Source: Acidobacteriota bacterium
Lineage (GTDB): Bacteria > Acidobacteriota > Terriglobia > Terriglobales > Acidobacteriaceae
DNA: 16,546 bases
Assembly (NCBI GenBank): GCA_021841795.1
Contig: JAKCDN010000016.1
Coordinates: 1-16,546 of the forward strand
Direction of reading: 5' to 3'
The notes under the pieces were generated by a model. It saw only the letters and a list, made by a program, of their open reading frames with translations, was not told where the DNA came from and did no database searches. The position numbers were made by a program, and so were the translations under genes. Shown in pieces: positions 1 to 7,228 of this stretch (the first letter of the stretch is position 1; every line of letters begins with the position of its first letter).

Positions 1-1066
1 ACTGGCCAGCGAAGCGGAAAACTTCAGGCGGCTGGGCATCAGCGAGTTATATCCGGTGAGCTCCGAGCACGGGCAGGGGATCGGCGAACTGCTGGACGCG
101 ATCGGCGAGCAGGTGAGCGAGCCGGCGGGCGAGCCGGCCGAAGAGGCGCCGGACGCGGAGGAGGCAAGCGGGAAGGAAAAGAAAAAGGTCCGCACGCATG
201 GGGAGTTTGAGCAGCACGAGACTTCGATTGCGATCATCGGGCGGCCGAATGTGGGCAAGTCGACGCTGCTGAATGCGCTGACGGGGACATCGCGGGCGAT
301 TGTTTCGCCAATAGCGGGGACGACGCGCGACGCGGTGGACGAAGTGGTGGAGTTCGAGGGGAGCACGCTGCGCTTTGTGGATACCGCGGGCATCCGGCGC
401 AAGGGCAAGACCAAGCTGATGGCGGAGAAGCTGAGCGTGGTGATGGCGCGCCGGCATCTGGAGGCCGCGGACGTGGCGCTGGTGGTGATCGACGCGACCG
501 AGGGCGTGACGGCGAGCGATGCGACGATTGGCGGATACGCGCACGAGAGCGGGCGCAGCGTGATCATCCTGGTGAACAAGTGGGACGCGGTGACGACCGG
601 ACGCACGGACGGCAAACCGCCCGCCGATCGCGAGATCTTCACCGAGCAACTGCGCCGGTCGCTGAAGTATCTGGATTACGCGCCGGTGATTTTCTTATCG
701 GCGCGGGATGCGACCGATCCCGAGCACGAGAGCGCGCGGAAGAATATGGCGCGGGTGCTGCGCGAGGTGATCTCCGTGGCCAAGGAACGACGGAAGCGAG
801 TGACGACCGGGCAGATGAACCGGTTCCTGGACCACATCGACTTCCAGCGGGCGCCGGTGCCGATAGCGAAGCGGGTGCGGATTTTCTATATGACGCAAGC
901 AGCCGTGGCGCCGCCGACGTTTGTGCTGTTTACGGATCGCGGGATCAAGCTGCACTTTGCGTTCGAGCGGTTTCTGGCGAATCAGATACGGGAGGCGTTC
1001 GGCTTCAAGGGAACGCCGGTGTGGTTCAAGGTGAGGGCGCGGCAGGGAGCGGGAAGCAAGGGGTAA
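1..1066 (+). CDS. der: Ribosome biogenesis GTPase Der (EngA), 5' part missing
   Basis: Der is a tandem-GTPase that binds the 50S subunit precursor during ribosome assembly. The window begins inside the gene, near the end of the first GTPase domain; the reading frame is open from base 2, giving about 354 residues. Seen in the sequence: the end of G domain 1 (SSEHGQGIGELLD), an acidic Glu/Ala/Pro linker, then a complete second G domain with P-loop GRPNVGKS (bases about 239-262), DTAG (about 380-391) and NKWD (about 575-586). It ends with the KH-like domain typical of Der (AKRVRIFYMTQ, then TPVWFKVRARQ). The order G-G-KH is diagnostic. The stop is TAA at 1064-1066, and the next gene converges after only 32 bases. 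Nothing is odd apart from truncation by the window edge. Confidence 0.96.
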   Translation, partial: LASEAENFRRLGISELYPVSSEHGQGIGELLDAIGEQVSEPAGEPAEEAPDAEEASGKEKKKVRTHGEFEQHETSIAIIGRPNVGKSTLLNALTGTSRAIVSPIAGTTRDAVDEVVEFEGSTLRFVDTAGIRRKGKTKLMAEKLSVVMARRHLEAADVALVVIDATEGVTASDATIGGYAHESGRSVIILVNKWDAVTTGRTDGKPPADREIFTEQLRRSLKYLDYAPVIFLSARDATDPEHESARKNMARVLREVISVAKERRKRVTTGQMNRFLDHIDFQRAPVPIAKRVRIFYMTQAAVAPPTFVLFTDRGIKLHFAFERFLANQIREAFGFKGTPVWFKVRARQGAGSKG

Positions 1067-1098
1067 GCGGCGGCGGATGCGAGGCCAGGGCCCGGCGG

Positions 1099-3165
1099 CT
1101 ATCGCTGCACGGGCGGAGTGGGCGGCGGCAGGTTGCTTTCGGGGTTATCGAGGTCGCGGATGTGGATGCTGGCTTCGGTCTCGGGGACGGTGCCGTCGTT
1201 GGCCTGAATCTGGGTGGGACGGCCCTGAATGAGGACGTGCTCGGTAATGGAGCCGCGGGCGGGAACCAGGATGCGCTGGGTGATGGACGTGTCAGGATTG
1301 CGCACGGTGACGGGCACTTCAGCGGCGGCGTAGCCGGAGTTGGCAAGACTGATAGTGGCTAGCCAGCCGTTGGCCTCAGGGGCGGGAGCGGTGTCGGACT
1401 GGTTCTGCCGATGCGAGCCCTGGTCGACGGGGGTAAGAAAGACGTTGCCGATGGAGATGTCGGGCAGGCCCTTGTCGGCATCGACCCAATCGGCGAAGAA
1501 CCAGGAGAGATCGCGGCGCAGGCCGGCTTGTTCGAGGAGCTTCTCAAAGGAACCGGAGCCTGAGGCGGGACCGAGGCCGCGGGCGGCGTCATCGGCGGGC
1601 GAATAGGCGCGCAGGGCGGCAGAGAGAGCGGGGTCGCCGACGAGGTCGCGCAGCATCCAGAAGACGTAGGCGGCCTTGGTGCGGTAGTAGACGGGCGAGA
1701 TGGCCTGCGCGAGAGGCTGACCGGCGCTGACGCCGGGGCTGGACGGCTCAATGAGCGCGAGGGCATCGCGGCCGGAGGCGAGAGCCTGGAGGGCTTTTTC
1801 GCGGCCCATCTGCTTTTCAACCCAGAGAGTGCCCATGAAGTGCGCGACGCCTTCGCTGAGCCAGGCGCGGGGCGACGACATCCAGGCGTGGGTGAGAGCG
1901 TGGGCCATGACGCCGGAGAGCTGATCGGGCGTGCCCTGCCGGACGACGGTAACGAGCAGGGCGCCGGTCTCAAAAGGGGCATCCTGGGGATCGGGAAGGT
2001 CGAGGAGGGTGAGCTGCGCGCGGGGCGCCTGACCGAGCCAGCCCTGAAGGAAGGGCGTGACGGCCGAAGCGGCGGCGGCCCAGGCATCGACGGCGACGTC
2101 GTCGCCGGGCAGGGTCCAGAGGACGGTGTTGTCGGCGTGATGCTGATTGCGGACGGCGACGAAGAGGCTGGGCGCCTCAAAGCCCAGGGTGGCGCTGTCG
2201 AGCAGGGCGGTGGCGATGCCGGCGATCTCCTGGCCGCCGTTGCTGGGCTCGGTGATGGCGATGGGGACGGAGTGCCCGTTGATGAGGGCGACGGTGGGCT
2301 CCTGGCCATGAGGAAATTCGACGGTGAGGCGGAGGAAGAAGCGCGCGCCGGCCATGCGCAGCTTGTGCTCGCCCATCTCGTCGAAGACGCGGTTGCCGTC
2401 GCCGAGGACGACGGGGATGGACGAGGCGGGATACCAGACGACGTTGCCGAAGCCGCGGATGCCGGTGAAATCGACGCCGATGGCGTCCCAGTCAGAGTGA
2501 AGAGCCACATCGCCGGGAGTGCCGATGGCGAGGAGGCGCTGCGCGGATTGGGGAATAGCGCCGGAGTAGGTGACATCAAGCTGCTGGGTCGCGCCGGGGG
2601 CCAGCGGCGCGGCCAGCTTGACGGCGGCTTCGTGCAACTGGCCGGTATGGTCGGTATCGGAGTTGAGGGTAGCGACGGTGTAGAGCGCGTCGCGGCCGGC
2701 GAGGCGGATACGCTCCCAGCGCAGCGAGGAGGAGATCTGGAGGGGGATATGCGCGATGGGGGCGCTGCCGTCGTTGCGGACGGTGAGGAGCGCGCGGACA
2801 GCGATCTCATGGGTGGCGGAACGGAGATGCACGTCCATATTGAATTCAGTAAAGGTGACGGCCTGGCGCTCGGCGTCAGTGGCGACGGGAGCCTGGACGG
2901 CCTGGCCGCCGGGGTCGGACTGCAGCGCGCCGGGATCGACGGTGGTGGTGGTGACGCCGTTCTGATCAGTGGAACGCGAGAAGATGACCTGGCCGCGCTG
3001 GGACGGGGTTTGCGGAGAGGCGGGGGTGGTCTGCGCGGCGGCGGGGAGGACGGCACACGCCGCCAGCAGGCAGAATGCAAACCGGGCGGCGGAGGCATGG
3101 CGCTGTTGCCGAGCGCGGAATCGAGAGGAGAGGCGCTCCGGGATATGAGGGAGGGCGAACTTCAT
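1099..3165 (-). CDS. Exported M1-like (gluzincin-fold) protein with degenerate HExxH motif
   Basis: The 688-residue protein starts with a signal peptide (hydrophobic core FAFCLLAACAVL, likely cleavage after PAAA at residue 44), so it should act outside the cytoplasm. After a short Pro/Gln/Thr-rich stretch comes a beta-rich region resembling the N-terminal domain of M1 aminopeptidases. A helical region follows with HALTH at residues 422-426 and WLSEG with Glu438 twelve residues after the second His. In M1-like enzymes the motif is HExxH plus a downstream Glu ligand; here both His and the downstream Glu are present, but the catalytic Glu is Ala. The tail is another beta-sandwich-like segment. 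The start ATG has a GAAAGG ribosome site and overlaps the rlmB stop as ATGA, so translation is probably coupled. It may be an inactive peptidase that binds peptide or protein. The fold call is fairly sure; the function is unknown. Confidence 0.8.
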   Translation of the reverse strand: MKFALPHIPERLSSRFRARQQRHASAARFAFCLLAACAVLPAAAQTTPASPQTPSQRGQVIFSRSTDQNGVTTTTVDPGALQSDPGGQAVQAPVATDAERQAVTFTEFNMDVHLRSATHEIAVRALLTVRNDGSAPIAHIPLQISSSLRWERIRLAGRDALYTVATLNSDTDHTGQLHEAAVKLAAPLAPGATQQLDVTYSGAIPQSAQRLLAIGTPGDVALHSDWDAIGVDFTGIRGFGNVVWYPASSIPVVLGDGNRVFDEMGEHKLRMAGARFFLRLTVEFPHGQEPTVALINGHSVPIAITEPSNGGQEIAGIATALLDSATLGFEAPSLFVAVRNQHHADNTVLWTLPGDDVAVDAWAAAASAVTPFLQGWLGQAPRAQLTLLDLPDPQDAPFETGALLVTVVRQGTPDQLSGVMAHALTHAWMSSPRAWLSEGVAHFMGTLWVEKQMGREKALQALASGRDALALIEPSSPGVSAGQPLAQAISPVYYRTKAAYVFWMLRDLVGDPALSAALRAYSPADDAARGLGPASGSGSFEKLLEQAGLRRDLSWFFADWVDADKGLPDISIGNVFLTPVDQGSHRQNQSDTAPAPEANGWLATISLANSGYAAAEVPVTVRNPDTSITQRILVPARGSITEHVLIQGRPTQIQANDGTVPETEASIHIRDLDNPESNLPPPTPPVQR

Positions 3166-3980
3166 GAACCAAGACCTTTCGTGACGCGGGGCACGGCAGC
3201 TTTGCGTGAGGCAGACGTTGGGACGGAATCGGCGGCGGTTCGAGAGCCGCGGCGCTGGCGGGCAGCCTCAAAGAGGACGACGGCACCGGCGGCGGAGACA
3301 TTGAGCGAACTGACGCCGCCGGCCATGGGAATGCGCAGCAGATGGTCGCAGGTGCGGCGGACGAGATCGTGGAGACCGGCGCCCTCGCGGCCGAGGACAA
3401 CGACGAGGTTGCCGGTGAGGTCAAAGCGGTCATAGTCGGATTGGCCGCGTTCGTCGAGCCCGACGACCCAGAGGTTGCGGCGCTTGAGATCTTCAAGGGC
3501 GCGGACGAGGTTGACGACGCGGGCGATGCGGAGGTGCTCCGCGGCGCCGGCGCTGGCTTTGACGGCCACGGGACTGAGCGGTGCGGAACGGCGCTCGGTG
3601 AGGAGGACGCCGTCAACGCCGGCGCCATCGGCGACGCGGAGGAGCGCGCCGAGGTTCTGCGGATCTTCGACGCCGTCGAGGGCGAGGATAAGGCGCGCCG
3701 CGTCGGGGTTGGCTGCCGGGGGCGCGAAGAGGTCTTCAAGGGCGAGAAACTCCTGCGGCCGGACGAGAGCGACGACGCCCTGGTGGGCGGGAGTTTTCGC
3801 GGCAACGGTGAGGTGTTCGCGGGACTGCTCGAGGACACGTACGCCGGCCTGGCGGCATTGGGCGACGAGGCGTTCGAGACGGGAGTCGCGGCGCTCACGG
3901 GCGACGAGAACGTGGTCGAAGCGGCGCTTCCCGGCCTTGAGGGCTTCCTCGACCGAGTGCAGGCCGTAGAGAACATCCAT
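3162..3980 (-). CDS. rlmB: TrmH/SpoU-family 23S rRNA 2'-O-ribose methyltransferase (RlmB-like)
   Basis: RlmB methylates the 2'-OH of a guanosine in the 23S rRNA peptidyl-transferase loop (G2251 in E. coli numbering) using SAM. The 272 residues show the N-terminal substrate-binding domain (begins MDVLYGLHSVEEAL) and the C-terminal trefoil-knot SPOUT domain. Its motifs are LDGVEDPQNLGALLRVAD (motif 1, Asn/Arg), LVVVLGREGAGL (motif 2) and IPMAGGVSSLNVSAAGAV (motif 3). These fit RlmB better than tRNA TrmH. About 25 residues at the C-terminus, rich in Arg, Ala and Ser, extend past the domain. I see no Shine-Dalgarno sequence before the ATG, but the N-terminus matches the family, so I keep this start. 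The stop overlaps the start of the exported M1-like gene by four bases. Confidence 0.93.
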   Translation of the reverse strand: MDVLYGLHSVEEALKAGKRRFDHVLVARERRDSRLERLVAQCRQAGVRVLEQSREHLTVAAKTPAHQGVVALVRPQEFLALEDLFAPPAANPDAARLILALDGVEDPQNLGALLRVADGAGVDGVLLTERRSAPLSPVAVKASAGAAEHLRIARVVNLVRALEDLKRRNLWVVGLDERGQSDYDRFDLTGNLVVVLGREGAGLHDLVRRTCDHLLRIPMAGGVSSLNVSAAGAVVLFEAARQRRGSRTAADSVPTSASRKAAVPRVTKGLGS

Positions 3981-3986
3981 TAGGTT

Positions 3987-3992
3987 AGTTTA
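3987..3992 (-). promoter_or_regulatory. Possible -10 element for a leaderless rlmB transcript
   Basis: On the minus strand TAAACT lies six bases before the rlmB ATG, the spacing expected if transcription starts at or next to the start codon. There is no Shine-Dalgarno sequence in the same stretch. No good -35 hexamer is visible 16-18 bases upstream, so this is a weak call. Confidence 0.25.
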
Positions 3993-4083
3993 CGGCGCAG
4001 GAGCGGGGCTGGGGACGGGCAGGAAGGGGATGCGCGGGCAGGAAGCCGGCTCGGCGGCAGGCGCGGAGACGCCATGGGGCGGA

Positions 4084-4105
4084 GCAGGCCGGTTTTGCCG
4101 GCTGC
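4084..4105 (-). terminator. Hairpin after the PDZ-protein gene, without T-tract
   Basis: The stem GCAG-CCGG pairs with CCGG-CTGC, with one bulged G and a TTTTG loop. It lies 22 bases beyond the stop codon of the PDZ gene. No run of T follows on the minus strand, so it is either a weak terminator or an mRNA 3'-end stabiliser. Confidence 0.3.
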
Positions 4106-4126
4106 GGGCTGCGGTCCGCGGAGCCG

Positions 4127-5086
4127 TCAGGCGCTTGCCGGACCAGGGCCGAAGAGGGCCGCGGGAGGTTCGACGGCGCTGCGGCGTTTGGAGTCCACCT
4201 GGAGGGTGAGGACCTGCTGTTTCCGGTCACGCAGAATGGTGACCTGCACGGGCTTGCCCTGGTTGGAGCGCAGGGCGCGGGCCCAGTCAGCAGAGGTGAC
4301 GATGGGGTCCGCGCCGACCTTGAGGATGACATCGAAGGCCTTCAAGCCGGCGGTATCGGCCTCACTTTTCTGGGCAACCTGCTTGACCATGAGGCCGCCC
4401 TGGACACCGAGGTAGCCGGCCATCTGGGAGGTGAGTGGCTCGACGAGAACGCCGACGTTGAGGGTGCTGCCGAAGAACGGGACATGGAAGCGGCTCGAAG
4501 GCACGGAGGAAGTACCGCTGCCGACGAGGCCCATCGCGGGCCCGGATTCGTCGGCGTTGCCGGATCGGGAGGGAACGATGCTTTCGACGTCGGCGCCGAT
4601 CTTGGACCAGATGCTTTTTTCCATGGCCTTGTGGTCGGCCAGTTGCACGGCGAGGTTTTGAATGCCGCCGTCGCGGCAGATTTCGAGGTTGATGGTGCGC
4701 CCGGGCGGGGTTTGACGGAGGATGCGGCGAAACTGCTCGGCATCGGCGACGTTCTGGCCGTCGATGGCGAGGACGACATCGTTGACCTTGAGGCCGATCT
4801 GGCCGGCGGGCGCATCGTGGTCAATGAGAGTGATGAGAGCGCCGTGGGTTTCCTTCAGTTTGAGCGCCTGCGCCTTTTCGGGATCGATGTCCGTCACATC
4901 AACACCCAGATAGCCCGCGGCACCGGAGTGAGCGAGCAAGGGCGCGGGATGGACCATGATGGAGGAAAGCACACGCGCTTGCGCGTCAGCGCCGGGGGGC
5001 GCGAGAGACAGGCCCACGGCAGCAACGAGGGCTGCGCGACCAAGGATGAAAGTGCATTTTCCGCAAGGCCTCACAAGGTGTTCCAT
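4127..5086 (-). CDS. Exported protein with two PDZ domains
   Basis: The 319-residue protein has a signal peptide (hydrophobic core LGRAALVAAVGLSLAP, cleavage probably after ADA at residue 35). Two HtrA-type PDZ domains follow. PDZ1 spans about 57-149 (GYLGVDVTD, then PAGQIGLKVNDVVLAIDG, ending before LAVQLAD). PDZ2 spans about 207-298 (AGYLGVQGGLMVKQVA, then TAGLKAFDVILKVG). No Ser-His-Asp protease or site-2 protease domain is present, so this is a peptide-binding protein rather than a DegP/DegS enzyme. I chose the ATG at 5086 because it follows a GGAG site and begins the signal peptide. An upstream in-frame ATG at 5170 would add 28 residues and run through a strong hairpin. It lies behind the sigma and anti-sigma genes, suggesting a role in envelope-stress sensing, by analogy with the PDZ domains of DegS and RseP. 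That role is inferred. Confidence 0.85.
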   Translation of the reverse strand: MEHLVRPCGKCTFILGRAALVAAVGLSLAPPGADAQARVLSSIMVHPAPLLAHSGAAGYLGVDVTDIDPEKAQALKLKETHGALITLIDHDAPAGQIGLKVNDVVLAIDGQNVADAEQFRRILRQTPPGRTINLEICRDGGIQNLAVQLADHKAMEKSIWSKIGADVESIVPSRSGNADESGPAMGLVGSGTSSVPSSRFHVPFFGSTLNVGVLVEPLTSQMAGYLGVQGGLMVKQVAQKSEADTAGLKAFDVILKVGADPIVTSADWARALRSNQGKPVQVTILRDRKQQVLTLQVDSKRRSAVEPPAALFGPGPASA

Positions 5087-5117
5087 GATTGTGTTTCTCC
5101 ACCGGTATGTGATCCGG

Positions 5118-5158
5118 CCGGCACCCGTCCATAGGTATCCAGACGGGGCATGTGCCGG
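5118..5158 (-). promoter_or_regulatory. Intercistronic hairpin between anti-sigma and PDZ genes
   Basis: The left arm CCGGCAC pairs with GTGCCGG and CCGTC pairs with GACGG, giving a 12-bp stem with a 5-base bulge and a 12-base loop. It fills much of the 86-base gap and has no T-tract on the minus strand. It may stabilise or partly terminate the message, so that the two genes are expressed unequally. Confidence 0.5.
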
Positions 5159-5172
5159 AGGGGTTAGCAAAG

Positions 5173-6162
5173 TTACTGAATCTCAGCGACCCGGCGCAAG
5201 ACCTGCCGGGAGACATTTCTGATTTGCGGGTTGTTGTCGGAGTTGGAGACGGAGTAGAGGACCTGCTGCACGCTGGTGTCGGCTTCAACCGGCTCGAGGA
5301 GGCCGATGGCCGTGGTGCGGATGGCCGGATCATTATCGTTGAGCAAGGCTTCAAGGACGGCATCACGCACGCGGACATCGTCGGCGACATACGGCTCCAG
5401 GCCTTCGAGGGCTTTCTGGCGGACCCTGGCGCTGTGGTCGTAGCGGAGGGCCACCATGAGAGCCTCGCGGATGCCGGTGGACTGGCAACTGTGGCCGGCG
5501 CGGCACTCGGCCGCGAGCAGCGCCACGGAGTCGTCGCGCACGCCGGCGGAGGAGGCATTCTCAGTGGCCAGCATGAGCAACTGGCGGATATGGGGATCCT
5601 GGAGCGAGCCGGAGACCTGGCGCGGCACGAGCTGGTTGTAGCTGACGTCGACCATATCGCTGTTGGGACGGCGCACGATGCTGGAGACACTGGCCACATG
5701 GGCAAATGCGGGCAGGGCGGCTTCAGCGGGCTGCGCTTTGACCGGCGGCGGCACGACAGCCTGCTCATCGGCGGCGCGGGCGGCGCGGCTTTGCGCGAAC
5801 TCATAGCCGCCAAGCAGCCCGGCGCCGGCGCCGGCCACGAGCAGAAGGAGCGCCGCGGCAGGGGCAGCCTGCAGGCCGGCGAAATTATTGAGGATGCGCT
5901 GGCCCCAGCGCTCGTACCAGCGCTTGGGTGGCAGAGCGTCGAGGGCTTCGTCAAGGCGCAGGCGGGCGCGGGCGGTGAGGTTAGGGCCGGGCTCGAGGAC
6001 GGGATGGGCGCCGGCGACAACTTTGAGCGCCAGCACCTGCTCGCGCTCCCGGCCGCAGGCTTCGCAGCCGGCCACATGCCGCTCCAGCTCGTGGACCAAA
6101 TCATCAGGCAGCTCCCCATAAGCCGCCATTACGATGCGTTCGTGTGCCAGTTCGCAATTCAT
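5173..6162 (-). CDS. Membrane anti-sigma factor with zinc-binding N-terminus and HEAT repeats
   Basis: The predicted product binds and inhibits the ECF sigma factor encoded just upstream. Seen in the sequence: an N-terminal anti-sigma zinc motif H29-x3-C33-x2-C36 with an extra Cys3 (zf-HC2/ZAS type), one membrane segment at about 99-119 (AAPAAALLLLVAGAGAGLLGG), and a C-terminal half with repeated helical units of HEAT type (for example SARVRQKALEGLEPYV and PAIRTTAIGLLEPV). The HEAT part should face the periplasm and may sense a signal or bind a partner. Two cysteines (220 and 226) lie in this half. The ORF has ATGs at 6168 and 6162; GAGG lies 7 bases before the second but 1 base before the first, so 6162 is preferred (329 residues). 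Partner assignment rests on gene order and domains. Confidence 0.88.
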   Translation of the reverse strand: MNCELAHERIVMAAYGELPDDLVHELERHVAGCEACGREREQVLALKVVAGAHPVLEPGPNLTARARLRLDEALDALPPKRWYERWGQRILNNFAGLQAAPAAALLLLVAGAGAGLLGGYEFAQSRAARAADEQAVVPPPVKAQPAEAALPAFAHVASVSSIVRRPNSDMVDVSYNQLVPRQVSGSLQDPHIRQLLMLATENASSAGVRDDSVALLAAECRAGHSCQSTGIREALMVALRYDHSARVRQKALEGLEPYVADDVRVRDAVLEALLNDNDPAIRTTAIGLLEPVEADTSVQQVLYSVSNSDNNPQIRNVSRQVLRRVAEIQ

Positions 6163-6173
6163 GTCCATGCCTC

Positions 6174-6192
6174 AAAAAAGCTGCTGTCAGCT
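6174..6192 (-). terminator. Small intrinsic-terminator-like hairpin before the anti-sigma gene
   Basis: On the minus strand AGCTG-ACAG-CAGCT forms a 5-bp stem with a 4-base loop, followed directly by five to six T. It ends at the GAGG ribosome site of the anti-sigma gene. It could act as an attenuator within the operon. The stem is short, so strength is doubtful. Confidence 0.4.
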
Positions 6193-6292
6193 ATCGGCTT
6201 CCAGCTCATCATGCGCGGCTTGAGCGTGTCGTTTTTGCTTGTACCCCTTGCTGCTCATTGCGCTCAACTGATGAAGATCGGTTTCACTCCAC

Positions 6293-6328
6293 AAAAAAAT
6301 CTGAAAGCTGCCATTGCAGACCGACAGC
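6293..6328 (-). terminator. Candidate terminator/attenuator after the sigma factor gene
   Basis: Seven bases after the sigma stop codon, GCTGTC pairs with GGCAGC (one G-T pair, 10-base loop), followed by TTTCAGA and then seven T on the minus strand. The T-tract is slightly far from the stem, which lowers confidence. Confidence 0.35.
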
Positions 6329-6334
6329 CCAAGG

Positions 6335-7093
6335 TCATCGCAACTCCGCCAGTTGTGCGCGCAGCTTTTTGGTTGCGCGGAAGAGAGTGTTCTTGGCGGT
6401 CTCTTCAGTGGTGTGCAACATTTCGCCGATGGTACGGAGCCTGAGTCCCTGATAGTGCTTGAGCTCGAAGACCATCCGCTCGCGCGGCGTGAGCTTGCCC
6501 AGCGCCGCCTGAATCTGCTCGCCCAGGAGCTTGCGGTCCAGCTCGCGGGCGGGGTTGGAGAACGAGCGATCGTCAGAGACCGAAGCCAGCAGATCGATCT
6601 CGTCTCCGGAGCGGTCCACAACAACCGCATTGTCTTCGCGACGGGTTTTGCGCCGGCGCAACTGGTCGAGGCACAGGTTGGTGACGATGCGGTAGATCCA
6701 GGTATAAAACGAACACTCGAAGCGGAAGTTGCCGATGTACCGGTAGGCTTTGAGAAACGCCTCCTGGTAGATGTCTTCGGCATCATGTTCCGACCCGGTG
6801 AGGTGCAGCGCCAGACGGAGCACCTGGTGCTCGTACTGGCGCACGAGGGCGTCAAAGGCGGCGCGCGAACCGGCCTGTGCCTCGCGGATCAGATCCGTTT
6901 CGAGCGCGCGCGAGTGTGCACGTTCCTCGGCCGCGTTTGCGTCGTCCCGGCCCGAGCTCCCCCGGTTCGCCCCGTCCATTGCCCTCGTAACAGCCATGCC
7001 TGGAGAGGATTTTACCCTCTGCCGAGCCAGCCGGGCCAAAGTGACCGCTTTCTGAACCGGGGCGAGTGGAATGCTGATTGCTTCTGCTTCCAT
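6335..7093 (-). CDS. ECF (group IV) RNA polymerase sigma factor
   Basis: The 252-residue protein carries a sigma-2 region at about 79-150 (DAEDIYQEAFLKAY, then FYTWIYRIVTNLCLDQLRR) and a sigma-4 helix-turn-helix region at about 187-249 (LTPRERMVFELKHYQGL, then TTEETAKNTLFRATKKLR). There is no sigma-3 region, as expected for the RpoE-like ECF class. It should direct RNA polymerase to a small regulon, probably of envelope or stress genes, and be held inactive by the membrane anti-sigma factor next door. The start at 7093 has GGGAG/GGAG sites close upstream but gives an unusual tail of about 65 residues before sigma-2. A shorter product from the ATG at 6997 is possible, with TAAAAT lying upstream inside the reading frame. 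The gene is divergent from the RNase H gene. Confidence 0.93.
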   Translation of the reverse strand: MEAEAISIPLAPVQKAVTLARLARQRVKSSPGMAVTRAMDGANRGSSGRDDANAAEERAHSRALETDLIREAQAGSRAAFDALVRQYEHQVLRLALHLTGSEHDAEDIYQEAFLKAYRYIGNFRFECSFYTWIYRIVTNLCLDQLRRRKTRREDNAVVVDRSGDEIDLLASVSDDRSFSNPARELDRKLLGEQIQAALGKLTPRERMVFELKHYQGLRLRTIGEMLHTTEETAKNTLFRATKKLRAQLAELR

Positions 7094-7096
7094 TAG

Positions 7097-7110
7097 CTCC
7101 GCTCCCGGAG
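7097..7110 (-). promoter_or_regulatory. Hairpin covering the sigma-factor ribosome site
   Basis: On the minus strand CTCCG-GGAG-CGGAG folds into a 5-bp stem and 4-base loop directly before CTA-ATG. The Shine-Dalgarno-like CGGAG is in the stem and the other GGAG is in the loop, so folding could limit translation of the sigma factor. Confidence 0.35.
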
Positions 7111-7228
7111 TAAAAGTACCTGTGCGCTAACGAATAGACGAAGGGGCATGGATTTCGTCAACGGGGCTACGGGCCGGAGCGGCGCAGGAGAGATGCAGGA
7201 CGGGGGCGGTTGGTTACACTGGGAGGCG

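Noticed and set aside
1359..3098. 579-codon minus-strand frame inside the M1-like gene
   Set aside because: Its product is almost entirely Pro, Ser, Arg and Ala, typical of an out-of-frame reading of a GC-rich gene.
1840..3435. 531-codon plus-strand frame opposite the M1-like gene
   Set aside because: It is an antisense shadow with low-complexity Gly/Asp/Glu content, and the opposite strand has a signal peptide and domain motifs.
5087..5170. 28-residue N-terminal extension of the PDZ protein
   Set aside because: It would place a non-signal sequence before the signal peptide and run through a strong hairpin; the ATG at 5086 has its own GGAG site.
6187..6258. Possible 23-residue peptide (starts MSSKGYKQKR) between sigma and anti-sigma genes
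   Set aside because: It has no ribosome site before its ATG and its 3' end falls in the terminator-like hairpin; chance is more likely, though conservation would change this.
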